Shown: positions 1 through 6,968, numbered from the stretch's first letter. The stretch: DNA of 12,580 bases from CAZKRL01 sp964555295 (GCA_964555295.1 CAZKRL010000051.1:1-12580); one strand, 5' to 3'. Made by a program: numbers and translations. The notes: a model not told the origin generated them from the letters alone.

Positions 1-161
1 TCAGGCCGTGAAAAAACCTCGATTTTCATCTCAACTTCACATTTCCGAATATTATATTCTCTCCCTAGTTTCGAAATTTTCGTTTTAAGACATCACTCAT
101 TTTCGGTGACTGATAACTGAAAAATACTTTGGGGTCCTTAAAATCAAAATATAATAGTTAC

Positions 162-314
162 TTACCAACAAATCGAGCCGGATTTTGCTGTATCCGGCTT
201 CCATTTTTTGATACTGCTCATAAAGTCTTCAAAAGTCAAGATGTTCATCCATCTTTTGAAATTGTAAAACGTCATGATGAAAGAAATCTCTCCATTTACG
301 CTTTGAATGCACCA
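162..314 (-). pseudogene. Transposase C-terminal remnant, copy A (shifted frame)
   Basis: Read on the minus strand one base out of phase with the transposase start, this stretch encodes GEISF...YNFKRWMNIL followed by a basic tail. That resembles the last part of the DDE domain of IS1182 transposases, which typically end with GE-S/A-L-x(3-4)-YN-LKR-x(2)-NILG. The central ~300 codons expected between the N-terminal fragment and this tail are missing. Compared with the sister copy there is a one-base deletion in the tail (CGGATACAGC against CGGATTACAGC), which changes the last residues. The family assignment is from memory of the motif. Confidence 0.6.
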
Positions 315-651
315 ACGGATTGTGTTTCCGAAAATCAGTGATACTGTGATAATTAGGCCTCAATCCGCCCAGCAGCCATTGAAGTTCAATGTTGCAGCAA
401 TACTCCCGTTCCAAACGTCGACTGCTGCGAAGACCATTGAGGTAACCATAAAAATAAAGTTTTAGAAATACGACAGACTCAAAAGCCGGGCGGCCCTCCT
501 TCTTGAGTTCTCGTACTTGGAACTTCAGTTTTACAAGATCCAGTTGATCCACAAATACATCTATCAAACGAACCAGATTGTCGGGCTCCACCGAAGACTC
601 CAATGAACTCATCAACATTTGTTGGCGGTTCTGGGATTGAATAAAATTCAT
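229..651 (-). pseudogene. Transposase N-terminal fragment (IS1182-like, DUF772), copy A
   Basis: This 140-codon frame starts MNFIQSQNRQQ and contains the hallmarks of the N-terminal DUF772 region of IS1182/IS5-type transposases: GRPAF near residue 53, LKLYFYGYLNGLRSSRRLE at about 63-81, IELQWLLGGLRP near 88-99 and DFRKHNP near 106-112. Family members are usually 400 or more residues and go on into a DDE catalytic domain. Here homology stops just after the HNP motif and the frame ends about 28 residues later, with no catalytic core. It is about 85% identical to the copy at 2797-3219. Roughly two-thirds of the nucleotide differences change residues, which suggests little purifying selection. 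It is probably non-functional, although an expressed DNA-binding fragment cannot be excluded. Confidence 0.8.
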
Positions 652-803
652 GAATCAAAAAGCTCAAAACATCCTTTCTTGTCAAGATGAAACATTATAT
701 ATTTATCCTATAATATCGAACAGGGCTGGAGGTAAATTCACGGACTGACGTTAAGAGCAAGCTTAAAAAATCATCGTATCATTGTATAACTAAAATCAAA
801 GAA

Positions 804-2510
804 ATGACAAAGCGAAATTTACTAATGACAGCAATCGCACTCCTCGGATTAGCGACAGTTACAATAGCTCAACAACAGTTGAGTTGGGGAACATATTACA
901 CAGGCACTGGACAAGTATGGCCAAACGGAGAAGACAGAGGGAATTCCTGCATTACTGATGCCTCGGGAAACGTATACATGGTGGGATATACAAGTTCAAC
1001 TTCTGACATTGCCACAGCAGGAGCACATCAATCTGTTCATGCGGGTGGTCCCATTTCTTTTGGTGCAGGTAGTTATGATGCCTATCTGGTAAAGTTCAAT
1101 TCAAGTGGAGTTCGTCAATGGGCTACTTATTATGGAGGTGAAGGAAATGATATGGGAATGTCTTGCGCTATTGACGCTTTAGGCAATGTTTACATGATTG
1201 GATCTACAAGTTCTACCTCAGGAATTGCGACAGCGGGTGCTCATGAAGTTACAGTAAATGATGGCTTCTTGGTAAAGTTTAATTCAAGCGGTGTAAGACA
1301 ATGGGGAACCTATTGTGAAGGAATTGGTAATGCCTGCTCTATAGATGTTTCAGGCAATATTTACATAAGTGGAACAACACAGTCTGCAATGGGCATTGCC
1401 ACAATTGGAGCTCATCAAACTTTAATATCCGGGAGTAATGATGCCTTTTTAGTTAAGTTTAATTCAAGCGGAGTAAAGCAATGGGGAACTTATTTTGGAG
1501 GGCCGATAGTAGAAGATGGATTGTCATGCGCAACAGATCCTTCAGGTGATGTTTATTTGGCGGGGATGACCCGCTCCACTTCTGGGATTGCTACTGCAGG
1601 AGCACATGATACCACTTATGGAGGAGGCTTATTTTCCACTGATGCTTTTTTAGTAAAGTTTAACTCAAGTGGAGTAAGGCAATGGGGAACCTATTACGGT
1701 GGTGCAGGAGTAGAAAAAGGATATTCATGCGCTACCGATGCATCTGGTAATGTATATTTAGCCGGTGATTCACAACAAGATGGCTTACCTGATACTTCGG
1801 GCATGACCACAACAGGAGCGCATCAAAGTGCATATGGGGGTGGTTATAGTGATGCTTTCTTAGTCAAATTTGCTCCAAATGGACTAAGGCAATGGGGGAC
1901 TTATTATGGAGGGAGCATACTTGATGTTGGATTTTCATGCGCGACAGATGCCTTAGGAAATGTTTACATGTCAGGTGAGACACAATCGAATACAGGTATA
2001 GCTACGCCAGATGCTCATCAAACGACAGTAAATGTTGCCTTTTTAGTCAGTTTTAACTCAAGTGGAGTAAGACAAATCGGCACCTATTTCGGTGGCACTA
2101 AAAATGTCTGCACTACTGATGCTTCCGGTAATGTTTATATGACGGGCTATACACAATCTAATTCAGGTATAGCAACACCAGGAGCACATCAAACTGTTAA
2201 TGGAAATAGTGGTTACAACGATGCTTTCTTAGTAAAATTTAATGGCATTAGCGTAGGTATTAATGAAAATACAAATGATAATTCTCTATCAGTTTATCCT
2301 AACCCTATCCAAAGTGTAGTCAATGTAAAAGCTGATACAAAACTTATTGGTTCTGATTACACTATTTATGACAACATGGGTAAAAAAGTTTTATCAGGAA
2401 AAATAATTGCTGAAATCACCAGCGTTGAGATGGAAAATTTATCGGCAGGAATTTATTTGTTCAGTGTAGGAGAAAATGTGAAACATACATTTATAGTGAT
2501 TAAAAAATAG
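804..2510 (+). CDS. Secreted SBBP-repeat beta-propeller protein with T9SS C-terminal sorting domain
   Basis: The 568-residue protein starts with a signal peptide (basic MTKR, hydrophobic core about 6-21, likely cleavage around IAQ-QQ). Seven tandem units of about 59-79 residues follow, beginning near residues 26, 105, 167, 227, 293, 363 and 424. Each has the pattern (Q)WGTYYGG, then S-C-A-T-D-x2-GNVY, then SGIAT-x-GAH and DAFLVKFNSSG. This is the SBBP (beta-propeller) repeat family, and seven units would suit a seven-bladed propeller. One cysteine recurs in every unit (C49, C121, C178, C242, C309, C379, C436). Residues about 495-568, with SVYPNP, YDNMGKKVLSGK, LSAGIYLF and a basic end, form a type-A Por/T9SS sorting domain. 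The protein should therefore cross the outer membrane through T9SS and be surface-bound or released. The ligand is unknown. The ATG at 804 gives a normal signal peptide; M8 (825) is an alternative. It stands alone between two direct element copies. Confidence 0.9.
   Translation: MTKRNLLMTAIALLGLATVTIAQQQLSWGTYYTGTGQVWPNGEDRGNSCITDASGNVYMVGYTSSTSDIATAGAHQSVHAGGPISFGAGSYDAYLVKFNSSGVRQWATYYGGEGNDMGMSCAIDALGNVYMIGSTSSTSGIATAGAHEVTVNDGFLVKFNSSGVRQWGTYCEGIGNACSIDVSGNIYISGTTQSAMGIATIGAHQTLISGSNDAFLVKFNSSGVKQWGTYFGGPIVEDGLSCATDPSGDVYLAGMTRSTSGIATAGAHDTTYGGGLFSTDAFLVKFNSSGVRQWGTYYGGAGVEKGYSCATDASGNVYLAGDSQQDGLPDTSGMTTTGAHQSAYGGGYSDAFLVKFAPNGLRQWGTYYGGSILDVGFSCATDALGNVYMSGETQSNTGIATPDAHQTTVNVAFLVSFNSSGVRQIGTYFGGTKNVCTTDASGNVYMTGYTQSNSGIATPGAHQTVNGNSGYNDAFLVKFNGISVGINENTNDNSLSVYPNPIQSVVNVKADTKLIGSDYTIYDNMGKKVLSGKIIAEITSVEMENLSAGIYLFSVGENVKHTFIVIKK
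804..2510 (+). repeat. Seven tandem SBBP coding repeats
   Basis: The repetition is visible in the DNA as well as the protein. Blocks resembling AAGTTTAATTCAAGTGGAGT followed by an AATGGGGAACCTATT-like stretch recur about every 180-235 bases from about 1094 to 2073, most closely matched around 1275, 1455 and 1658. Such near-identical stretches could support repeat gain or loss by recombination. The first (about 880-1115) and last (about 2073-2252) units are the most divergent. Confidence 0.75.
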
Positions 2511-2729
2511 GCCAGCCCTTAACCGCGTGTAAGCGCAACCCTTCGGGTATAAGCCTACAAGCAAATCGTCAGGCCGTGAAAAAACCTCGATTTTCATCTC
2601 ATTTACACTTTTTCGACTATTATATTCTCTCCCTAGGTTCGAAATTTTCGTTTTAAGACATCACTCATTTTCGGTGATTGATACCCGAAAAATATTTTGG
2701 AGTCCTTAAAATCAAAATATAATAGTTAC

Positions 2730-2882
2730 TTAAACCAAATCGAATTGGATTTTGCTGTAATCCGGCTTCCATTTTTTGATCTTGTTCATAAAGTCTTCAA
2801 AAGGTAAGATGTTCATCAATCCTTTGAAATTGTAAATCGTCATGGTGAAAGAAATCTCCCCGTATACGCTTTGAATGCGCCA
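2730..2882 (-). pseudogene. Transposase C-terminal remnant, copy B (shifted frame)
   Basis: In the frame one base off the transposase start, the minus strand encodes VYGEISFTMTIYNF, then KGLMNILPFEDFMNKIKKW and a short tail to a TAA at 2730. This matches the usual ending of IS1182 transposases (GEISL-like strand, YNFKR, NILGFE-like). The fusion point between the N- and C-terminal parts lies close to 2880-2890, right after the HNP motif. That places an internal deletion of roughly 0.9 kb, judged against the family's normal length. The size of the missing piece is inferred. Confidence 0.62.
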
Positions 2883-3219
2883 ACGGATTGTGTTTCCGAA
2901 AATCAGCGATACTGTTATACTTAGGCCTCAATCCGCCCAGCAGCCATTGAAGTTCTATGTTGCGACAACACTCCCGTTCCAATCGCCGACTGCTGCGAAG
3001 ACCATTGAGGTAACCATAAAAATAAAGTTTTAGAAATGCGACAGACTGAAAAGCCGGGCGGCCCTCCTTCTTAAGTTCTCGCACTTGGAATTTCAGTTTT
3101 TCAAGATCCAGTTGATCAACAAATATATCTCTCAAACGAACCGGATTGTCGGTCACCACCGAAGACTCCAATGAACTCATCAACATTTGTTGGCGATTCT
3201 GGGATTGAATAAAATTCAT
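2797..3219 (-). pseudogene. Transposase N-terminal fragment (IS1182-like, DUF772), copy B
   Basis: This has the same 140-codon layout as the fragment at 229-651: MNFIQSQNRQQ start, GRPAF, LKLYFYGYLNGLRSSRRLE, IELQWLLGGLRP and DFRKHNP, then an unrelated out-of-frame tail. It looks nearer the family consensus than copy A in places, for example ERECCRNIE here against EREYCCNIE there. It lacks the DDE catalytic domain and so should be inactive. It reads leftward, away from ftcD. Confidence 0.8.
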
Positions 3220-3446
3220 GAATCAAAAATCCCAAAACATCTTTTCTTGTCAAGATGCAACAATGCATATTTATCCTATAACAACGAACAGGGCTGGAGG
3301 TAAATTCACGGACTGCCGTTATGCAACATTCTATCTTGAAGTAAATTGACTTATCGAAATGTCAGATCTATAAATAGATATCATTACAACACTTGCCTTA
3401 TTCGTCAATCAACCTGCATCACCATATTTGCAGCAAAGAAACGATT

Positions 3447-5138
3447 ATGAGAATAGTAGAGTGTATTCCCAACATTTCAGAGGGTAGAGATAAAGATAAA
3501 ATTCAAAAAATTGCATCCGTTGTAGAGCAGGTTAGTGGGGTGATGTTGCTTGACGTCGATGCTGGAGCGAGCACGAATCGCACTGTAATAACTTTTGCCG
3601 GATCACCCGAGGGCGTTGAGGAAGCGGCATTTCTGTTGATACGCGAGGCGGCAATAAATATTGACATGCGACATCACAAAGGCGAGCATCCTCGACAAGG
3701 GGCTACTGATGTGTGTCCATTTGTTCCTATATCCGAAGTGACCATGGAAGAATGTGTGGCAATGGCTCACAGGTTAGGTGAACGAGTCGGTCGTGAACTC
3801 CACATTCCAGGATACTTCTATGAGAAGGCCGCAACATCTGAAGAACGGGTGAATCTTGCAAATTGCAGGAAAGGCGAATACGAGGCAATTGAAAAAATAC
3901 AGACCTCTGAATGGCGTCCGGATTATGGTCCGACAATAGTTGACGACCATACACGCAAATGCGGTATCACCACTATTGGTGCAAGAGAATTTTTGGTGGC
4001 ATACAACATCAATCTCAACACTACTTCCACAAGGCGAGCTAATGCTATCGCCTTTGACATCAGAGAGGCCGGAAGAATTATCAATGATGAAAAAACAGGT
4101 AAGCCCAAAATGGATGCAGATGGTGAACCAGTGCGCGAACCAGGTTCATTGAAAAGCGTTAAAGGTATTGGTTGGTATATAGAAGAATATGGAATTGCAC
4201 AATTATCACTCAATCTCACCAACATTGATATAACGCCCGTGCATATTGCATTTGAAGAGGCTTGTATAAAAGCCGCCGAACGGGGTGTGCGTGTAACAGG
4301 GTCGGAACTCGTAGGATTGATACCACTGCAATCTATGCTTGATGCGGCTGATTATTTTCTGCGAAAGCAAAAACGCTCCACAGGAATTTCTGAAAGTGAA
4401 AAAATCAAGATCGCTGTTAAGTCCCTCGGGCTTGATGATTTATCGCCGTTTCGACCTGAAGAAAAAATCATCGAGTACATAATAGCAGCCCGGATGAAGA
4501 GTCACGGACATCTCATTGCTATGGATTTAAAAAAATTCGCTGAAGAAACTGCCAGTGAATCACCCGCACCGGGAGGTGGAAGTGTCAGCGCTTATGCCGG
4601 TGCTATGGCCGCATCACTGGGCACAATGGTGGCAAATTTATCGGCACATAAAAGAGGCTGGGATGATCGATGGGAATATTTCTCGAATTACGCTACCAAA
4701 GGCATGGAGTTTCAGCGAAAACTGCTGCAGCTGGTGGATGAGGATACCCAGGCATTTAATCAAATAATGCAGGCCTTTGCCTTGCCAAAAAGCACAGATC
4801 ACGAGAAGAAACAACGCATGGAGGCCATTGAGACTGCATCAAAGTATGCTATGGAGATTCCACTTTTAACGGCCGAAATTGCACTCAATACTTTTGAAGT
4901 CATTGAAGCCATGGTTGAACAGGGCAATCCAAATTCAGTAACAGACGCTGGGGTAGGCGCCTTACTTGCGAGAGCAGCTGTTTTAGGGGCAATTATGAAC
5001 GTTCGGGTAAACGCAAGCGGAATCAAAGACAAAGCTTTCACTGAAAAACTATTACATCGTGCAACAGAAATCGAAAATCAAGCCGAAGCCATAGAATCGA
5101 AAATCAGATCGATCGTTAGAATTAAGATGGGTCAGTGA
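3447..5138 (+). CDS. ftcD: Bifunctional glutamate formiminotransferase / formimidoyl-THF cyclodeaminase
   Basis: The first domain (residues about 1-300) transfers the formimino group from formiminoglutamate, the end of histidine breakdown, to tetrahydrofolate. The second (about 355-560) cyclises it to methenyl-THF with release of ammonia. The N-terminus MRIVECIPNISEGRD is the classic formiminotransferase start. KGEHPRQGATDVCPF (about 78-92) holds the catalytic histidine (H81, equivalent to H82 in the mammalian enzyme). The cyclodeaminase part shows ESPAPGGGSVSA (about 371-382) and NSVTDAGVGALLARA (about 496-510). At 563 residues it matches other fused FtcD proteins. An in-frame ATG at 3393 exists, but the residues it adds (MPYSSINLHHH...) do not look like the family. 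ATG 3447 follows a purine-rich GCAAAGAAACG. No other hut genes are in view. The enzyme is cytosolic. Confidence 0.95.
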   Translation: MRIVECIPNISEGRDKDKIQKIASVVEQVSGVMLLDVDAGASTNRTVITFAGSPEGVEEAAFLLIREAAINIDMRHHKGEHPRQGATDVCPFVPISEVTMEECVAMAHRLGERVGRELHIPGYFYEKAATSEERVNLANCRKGEYEAIEKIQTSEWRPDYGPTIVDDHTRKCGITTIGAREFLVAYNINLNTTSTRRANAIAFDIREAGRIINDEKTGKPKMDADGEPVREPGSLKSVKGIGWYIEEYGIAQLSLNLTNIDITPVHIAFEEACIKAAERGVRVTGSELVGLIPLQSMLDAADYFLRKQKRSTGISESEKIKIAVKSLGLDDLSPFRPEEKIIEYIIAARMKSHGHLIAMDLKKFAEETASESPAPGGGSVSAYAGAMAASLGTMVANLSAHKRGWDDRWEYFSNYATKGMEFQRKLLQLVDEDTQAFNQIMQAFALPKSTDHEKKQRMEAIETASKYAMEIPLLTAEIALNTFEVIEAMVEQGNPNSVTDAGVGALLARAAVLGAIMNVRVNASGIKDKAFTEKLLHRATEIENQAEAIESKIRSIVRIKMGQ

Positions 5139-5146
5139 TTGAGTAT

Positions 5147-5179
5147 GAATTATCGCCTGGGAAGCCAATGAGGCAATTC
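5147..5179 (+). terminator. Possible hairpin after ftcD
   Basis: GAATT and GCCT on the left arm (5147-5158, with a three-base bulge ATC) pair with AGGC and AATTC on the right arm (5171-5179), starting 8 bases after the ftcD stop codon. There is no following T-tract, so an intrinsic terminator is only weakly supported. Confidence 0.22.
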
Positions 5180-5296
5180 GTATCAAAAACCAAAGAGATA
5201 GAATATCCAACTTCACCCTATTTCAAATATGATCTAAAAATTTCTATATAATTTAAACATGATTGTTTTTTTATTCATTAGACCAAAGAGTTTATC

Positions 5297-5431
5297 ATGA
5301 CTGAAATTGAGATATTCGGCAAAATAAAGGGTGAAGTTCAAATTGCAGATACCACATTAATGAATTCGATTTTCGTAAAATCTGGAGCGCACTCCTTATT
5401 GATGGCAATCAAAAATTTAAATCACAACTAA
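5297..5431 (+). CDS. Possible 44-residue hypothetical protein
   Basis: The ATG at 5297 is preceded by AAAGAG at 5285-5290, six bases upstream. It opens a frame to TAA at 5429-5431, and an in-frame TAG at 5279 fixes the left limit. The product starts MTEIEIFGKIKGEVQIAD and ends with SGAHSLLMAIKNLNHN. It has mixed hydrophobic and charged residues that look protein-like, with no signal peptide or membrane segment. I do not recognise a family. It could be a genuine small protein, the 5' remnant of a lost gene, or chance: a 44-codon frame in AT-rich intergenic DNA is not rare. It sits alone between the ends of ftcD and engB. Confidence 0.35.
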   Translation: MTEIEIFGKIKGEVQIADTTLMNSIFVKSGAHSLLMAIKNLNHN

Positions 5432-5459
5432 GTATCAAAATTTCTTTTACCATATATCT

Positions 5460-5493
5460 AGGGACTTTCATTTTCCCTGCACGCTTGATGCAG
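5460..5493. terminator. Weak hairpins between convergent units
   Basis: Two small inverted repeats overlap here: AGGGA at 5460-5464 with TCCCT at 5474-5478, and CTGCA at 5477-5481 with TGCAG at 5489-5493. They lie just past the engB stop, where rightward and leftward transcripts would meet. The second is followed on the plus strand by TTATAT only. Their position suits a termination zone, but the stems are just 5 bp each. Confidence 0.25.
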
Positions 5494-5505
5494 TTATATC
5501 TGAAA

Positions 5506-6102
5506 TTATAAATTCTGTAGGATAAAACCCAACAGTCGCTCACGTCCCGTTCCTTTCGTGGCAGAGGTTAAAAACATATTTGGCAACTCAACATATTCTG
5601 AATGGATCGCATTCACAAACCGATTCACTGAAAATTCAACGGCTCCCGGCTTCTCCTTGTCAGATTTAGTAAATACCAACGCATATGGAACTCCCTCTTT
5701 GGTCATCCTTTGAATAAAATCCAAATCCAATTTTTGTGGCTCCAAACGCACATCAATGAGAATAAAAACACATCGCAATTGTTCCCGATTGTCAAAATAA
5801 CTCTTAGACATTTTCGACCATTTTTCACGATCGGTCTTTGCGCTTTTGGCATATCCATAACCGGGCAAATCGACCAACAACCAATTGCCCTTATCTGAAT
5901 TCACCATGAAGTGATTGATCAACCTTGTCTTGCCAGGTGTTGCAGAGGTCTTGGCCATTCCCTTCTTCCTAACAAGCATGTTGATGAGACTGCTCTTGCC
6001 TACATTACTTCTTCCGATAAATGCAAATTCAGGCAAGTCGATCTCGGGACATTGATCTGCGAATTCCGATGACTTAATGAACTCAGCATGGATAATATTC
6101 AT
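5506..6102 (-). CDS. engB: Ribosome biogenesis GTP-binding protein EngB (YsxC/YihA)
   Basis: A TRAFAC-class GTPase needed for late assembly of the large ribosomal subunit; cytosolic. From the chosen start the protein has 198 residues, against about 195-210 in the family. G1 is GRSNVGKSSL (30-39), G2 lies in TSATPGKTRLINHF (52-65), G3 is DLPGYGYAKS (78-87), G4 is TKSDK (145-149) and G5 is TSATKGTGRERL (179-190). I chose ATG 6102 because MNIIHAEFIKSSEFADQCP aligns with the usual family start. The ATG at 6114 would overlap the hydrolase stop as ATGA, and the longest frame starts at 6138. All options are tight against the upstream hydrolase gene, so the two are very likely co-transcribed and coupled. 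Confidence 0.95.
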   Translation of the reverse strand: MNIIHAEFIKSSEFADQCPEIDLPEFAFIGRSNVGKSSLINMLVRKKGMAKTSATPGKTRLINHFMVNSDKGNWLLVDLPGYGYAKSAKTDREKWSKMSKSYFDNREQLRCVFILIDVRLEPQKLDLDFIQRMTKEGVPYALVFTKSDKEKPGAVEFSVNRFVNAIHSEYVELPNMFLTSATKGTGRERLLGFILQNL

Positions 6103-6110
6103 GCCCTCTT

Positions 6111-6875
6111 TCATCGGAAACCGCGCGATTTGAACCACGCATCCAGCAAACGATTGAATTCACCCGGATGCTCCATCATCGGAGCGTGACCACACTCTTC
6201 AATCCAGAACAAATCTGCATTCGGCAGACCTTTCTTGAAATCTTCAGCAACTTCAGGCGGAGTAATGGTATCATTCTTTCCCCATATCAAACAAGCCGGC
6301 ATCGTGAGCTTTCCGAGCTCGTCGGCCATATTGTGACGAATGGCAGATTTCGCCATAGCCAATATTTTCAATACCCGATTGCGGTCGTTTACCACTTCGA
6401 AACACTCATCCACCAACGCGTCTGTTGCGTGACGTGGATCATAAAACGTGAGCGCTACCTTCTGCCGAATAAATTCTTTATCCTCACGACGAGGAAACGA
6501 AGAGCCAAAAGCATTCTCATACAAACCGGAACTTGCAGTGAGCGTAAGTGACTTTACTCGCTGAGGATGCTTGCTGGCATAGATCAGTCCGACATGGCCT
6601 CCCAATGAATTGCCCAACAAATGCACCTCAGTATACCCCCGATGCTGTATGAAGTCACTGACATAAGAAGCCAATGTTTTCACACCTGTAGTTAGCAAAG
6701 GCATATTGTAAACAGGTAGCATCGGAATCACCACCTCGTACCGATTCGAAAAATGCGATAGCACATCCCTGAAATTACTCAACGCACCAAACAGTCCGTG
6801 CAGCAAAACCAACGGCTCACCCTCACCTACCGACACATAACTAAACTTTCCTTCCTGCTTTATTTCTGGTTCCAT
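6111..6875 (-). CDS. Alpha/beta hydrolase
   Basis: A 254-residue single-domain alpha/beta-hydrolase fold protein. The oxyanion-hole region is LVLLHGLFG (22-30), the nucleophile elbow is GNSLGG with Ser90, the acid is Asp202 in WGKNDTITPP, and the base is His230 in ECGHAPMMEHP. The triad is therefore complete and the protein should be an active hydrolase or lyase-type enzyme. No signal peptide is visible, so it is probably cytosolic. Sequence alone does not give the substrate; similarity to the meta-cleavage-product hydrolase/MhpC type is fold-level only. It is the first gene of a leftward pair with engB and diverges from mraZ. The start ATG at 6875 is preceded by GGAAT, a weak ribosome-binding match, and a GTGG-box array lies 68-93 bases further upstream. 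Confidence 0.9.
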   Translation of the reverse strand: MEPEIKQEGKFSYVSVGEGEPLVLLHGLFGALSNFRDVLSHFSNRYEVVIPMLPVYNMPLLTTGVKTLASYVSDFIQHRGYTEVHLLGNSLGGHVGLIYASKHPQRVKSLTLTASSGLYENAFGSSFPRREDKEFIRQKVALTFYDPRHATDALVDECFEVVNDRNRVLKILAMAKSAIRHNMADELGKLTMPACLIWGKNDTITPPEVAEDFKKGLPNADLFWIEECGHAPMMEHPGEFNRLLDAWFKSRGFR

Positions 6876-6942
6876 ATTCCAAATGAATCAATACAATTAT
6901 TCCCTCATCCAAGGTCGATACTGCTGAAAACAAGTCAAAACG

Positions 6943-6968
6943 ACCTTTTTCTTCCCACCTCTTCCCAC
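6943..6968 (-). promoter_or_regulatory. MraZ-type operator array facing hydrolase-engB (candidate)
   Basis: On the minus strand GTGGGA occurs at 6968-6963 and again at 6958-6953, separated by AGAG. After AGAA, a degenerate third box AAAGGT follows at 6948-6943. The 10-bp period and 6-base boxes with 4-base spacers match the array upstream of mraZ. Even the degenerate third box, ending AGGT after AGAA, is parallel. MraZ is known to bind direct repeats with a GTGG/TGGG core at 10-bp spacing. That this array serves the hydrolase-engB promoter is inferred from its orientation and place. Confidence 0.5.

Larger units (their letters stand above)
1..750 (-). mobile_element. Internally deleted IS1182-like element, copy A (left end cut by window)
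   Basis: This copy matches positions 2567-3318 almost base for base along its whole length at an offset of 2568, with scattered substitutions and small compensating indels. It carries the start of a transposase gene (229-651, minus) and, in a different frame, a piece of the transposase C-terminus (162-314, minus). Its right end (reverse complement of 727-750) pairs with the left end of the sister copy (from 2567) at about 19 of 24 positions, sharing CGTCAG, then CCGTGAA, then ACCTC. This gives an imperfect terminal inverted repeat. The first three bases of the element lie outside the window. I see no reliable target-site duplication. Without an intact transposase it cannot move by itself. Assignment to the IS1182 group rests on the protein fragments. 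Confidence 0.8.
2567..3318 (-). mobile_element. Internally deleted IS1182-like element, copy B (complete)
   Basis: This is the full sister of the element at 1-750, in the same orientation, so the two are direct repeats around the SBBP gene. Its left end begins CGTCAGGCCGTGAA and its right end, read in reverse complement from 3318, begins CGGCAGTCCGTGAA. Further in, both ends share ACCTC, giving about 18 matches in 24. It contains the same transposase N-terminal fragment and the same C-terminal remnant with the same internal junction as copy A. The deletion therefore happened before the two copies separated. No clear target-site duplication is visible. It ends about 130 bases before the ftcD start. 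Confidence 0.82.
5139..5505. other. Intergenic stretch between convergent ftcD and engB
   Basis: This 367-base AT-rich stretch separates two genes that end towards each other. Apart from the possible small ORF at 5297-5431 and weak hairpins at 5147-5179, 5460-5478 and 5477-5493, I see no RNA gene, repeat or element end in it. Confidence 0.6.

Noticed and set aside
479..685. 68-codon minus-strand frame overlapping transposase copy A
   Set aside because: Out of phase with the DUF772 motifs and not matched by an equivalent frame of similar length in copy B.
2538..2548. ACCC-TTC-GGGT mini hairpin after the SBBP gene
   Set aside because: Only a 4-bp stem with a three-base loop and no following T-tract; too weak to call a terminator.
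2567..3318. Target-site duplication around element copy B
   Set aside because: The bases outside the inverted repeats (AAAT on the left, TTAT on the right) do not form a convincing direct duplication.
3923..4225. 100-codon minus-strand frame inside ftcD
   Set aside because: It lies wholly within a well-supported ftcD frame on the other strand and shows no recognisable domain.
6168..6551. 127-codon plus-strand frame opposite the hydrolase gene
   Set aside because: The hydrolase on the minus strand has a full catalytic triad and correct length; this frame is its antisense shadow.
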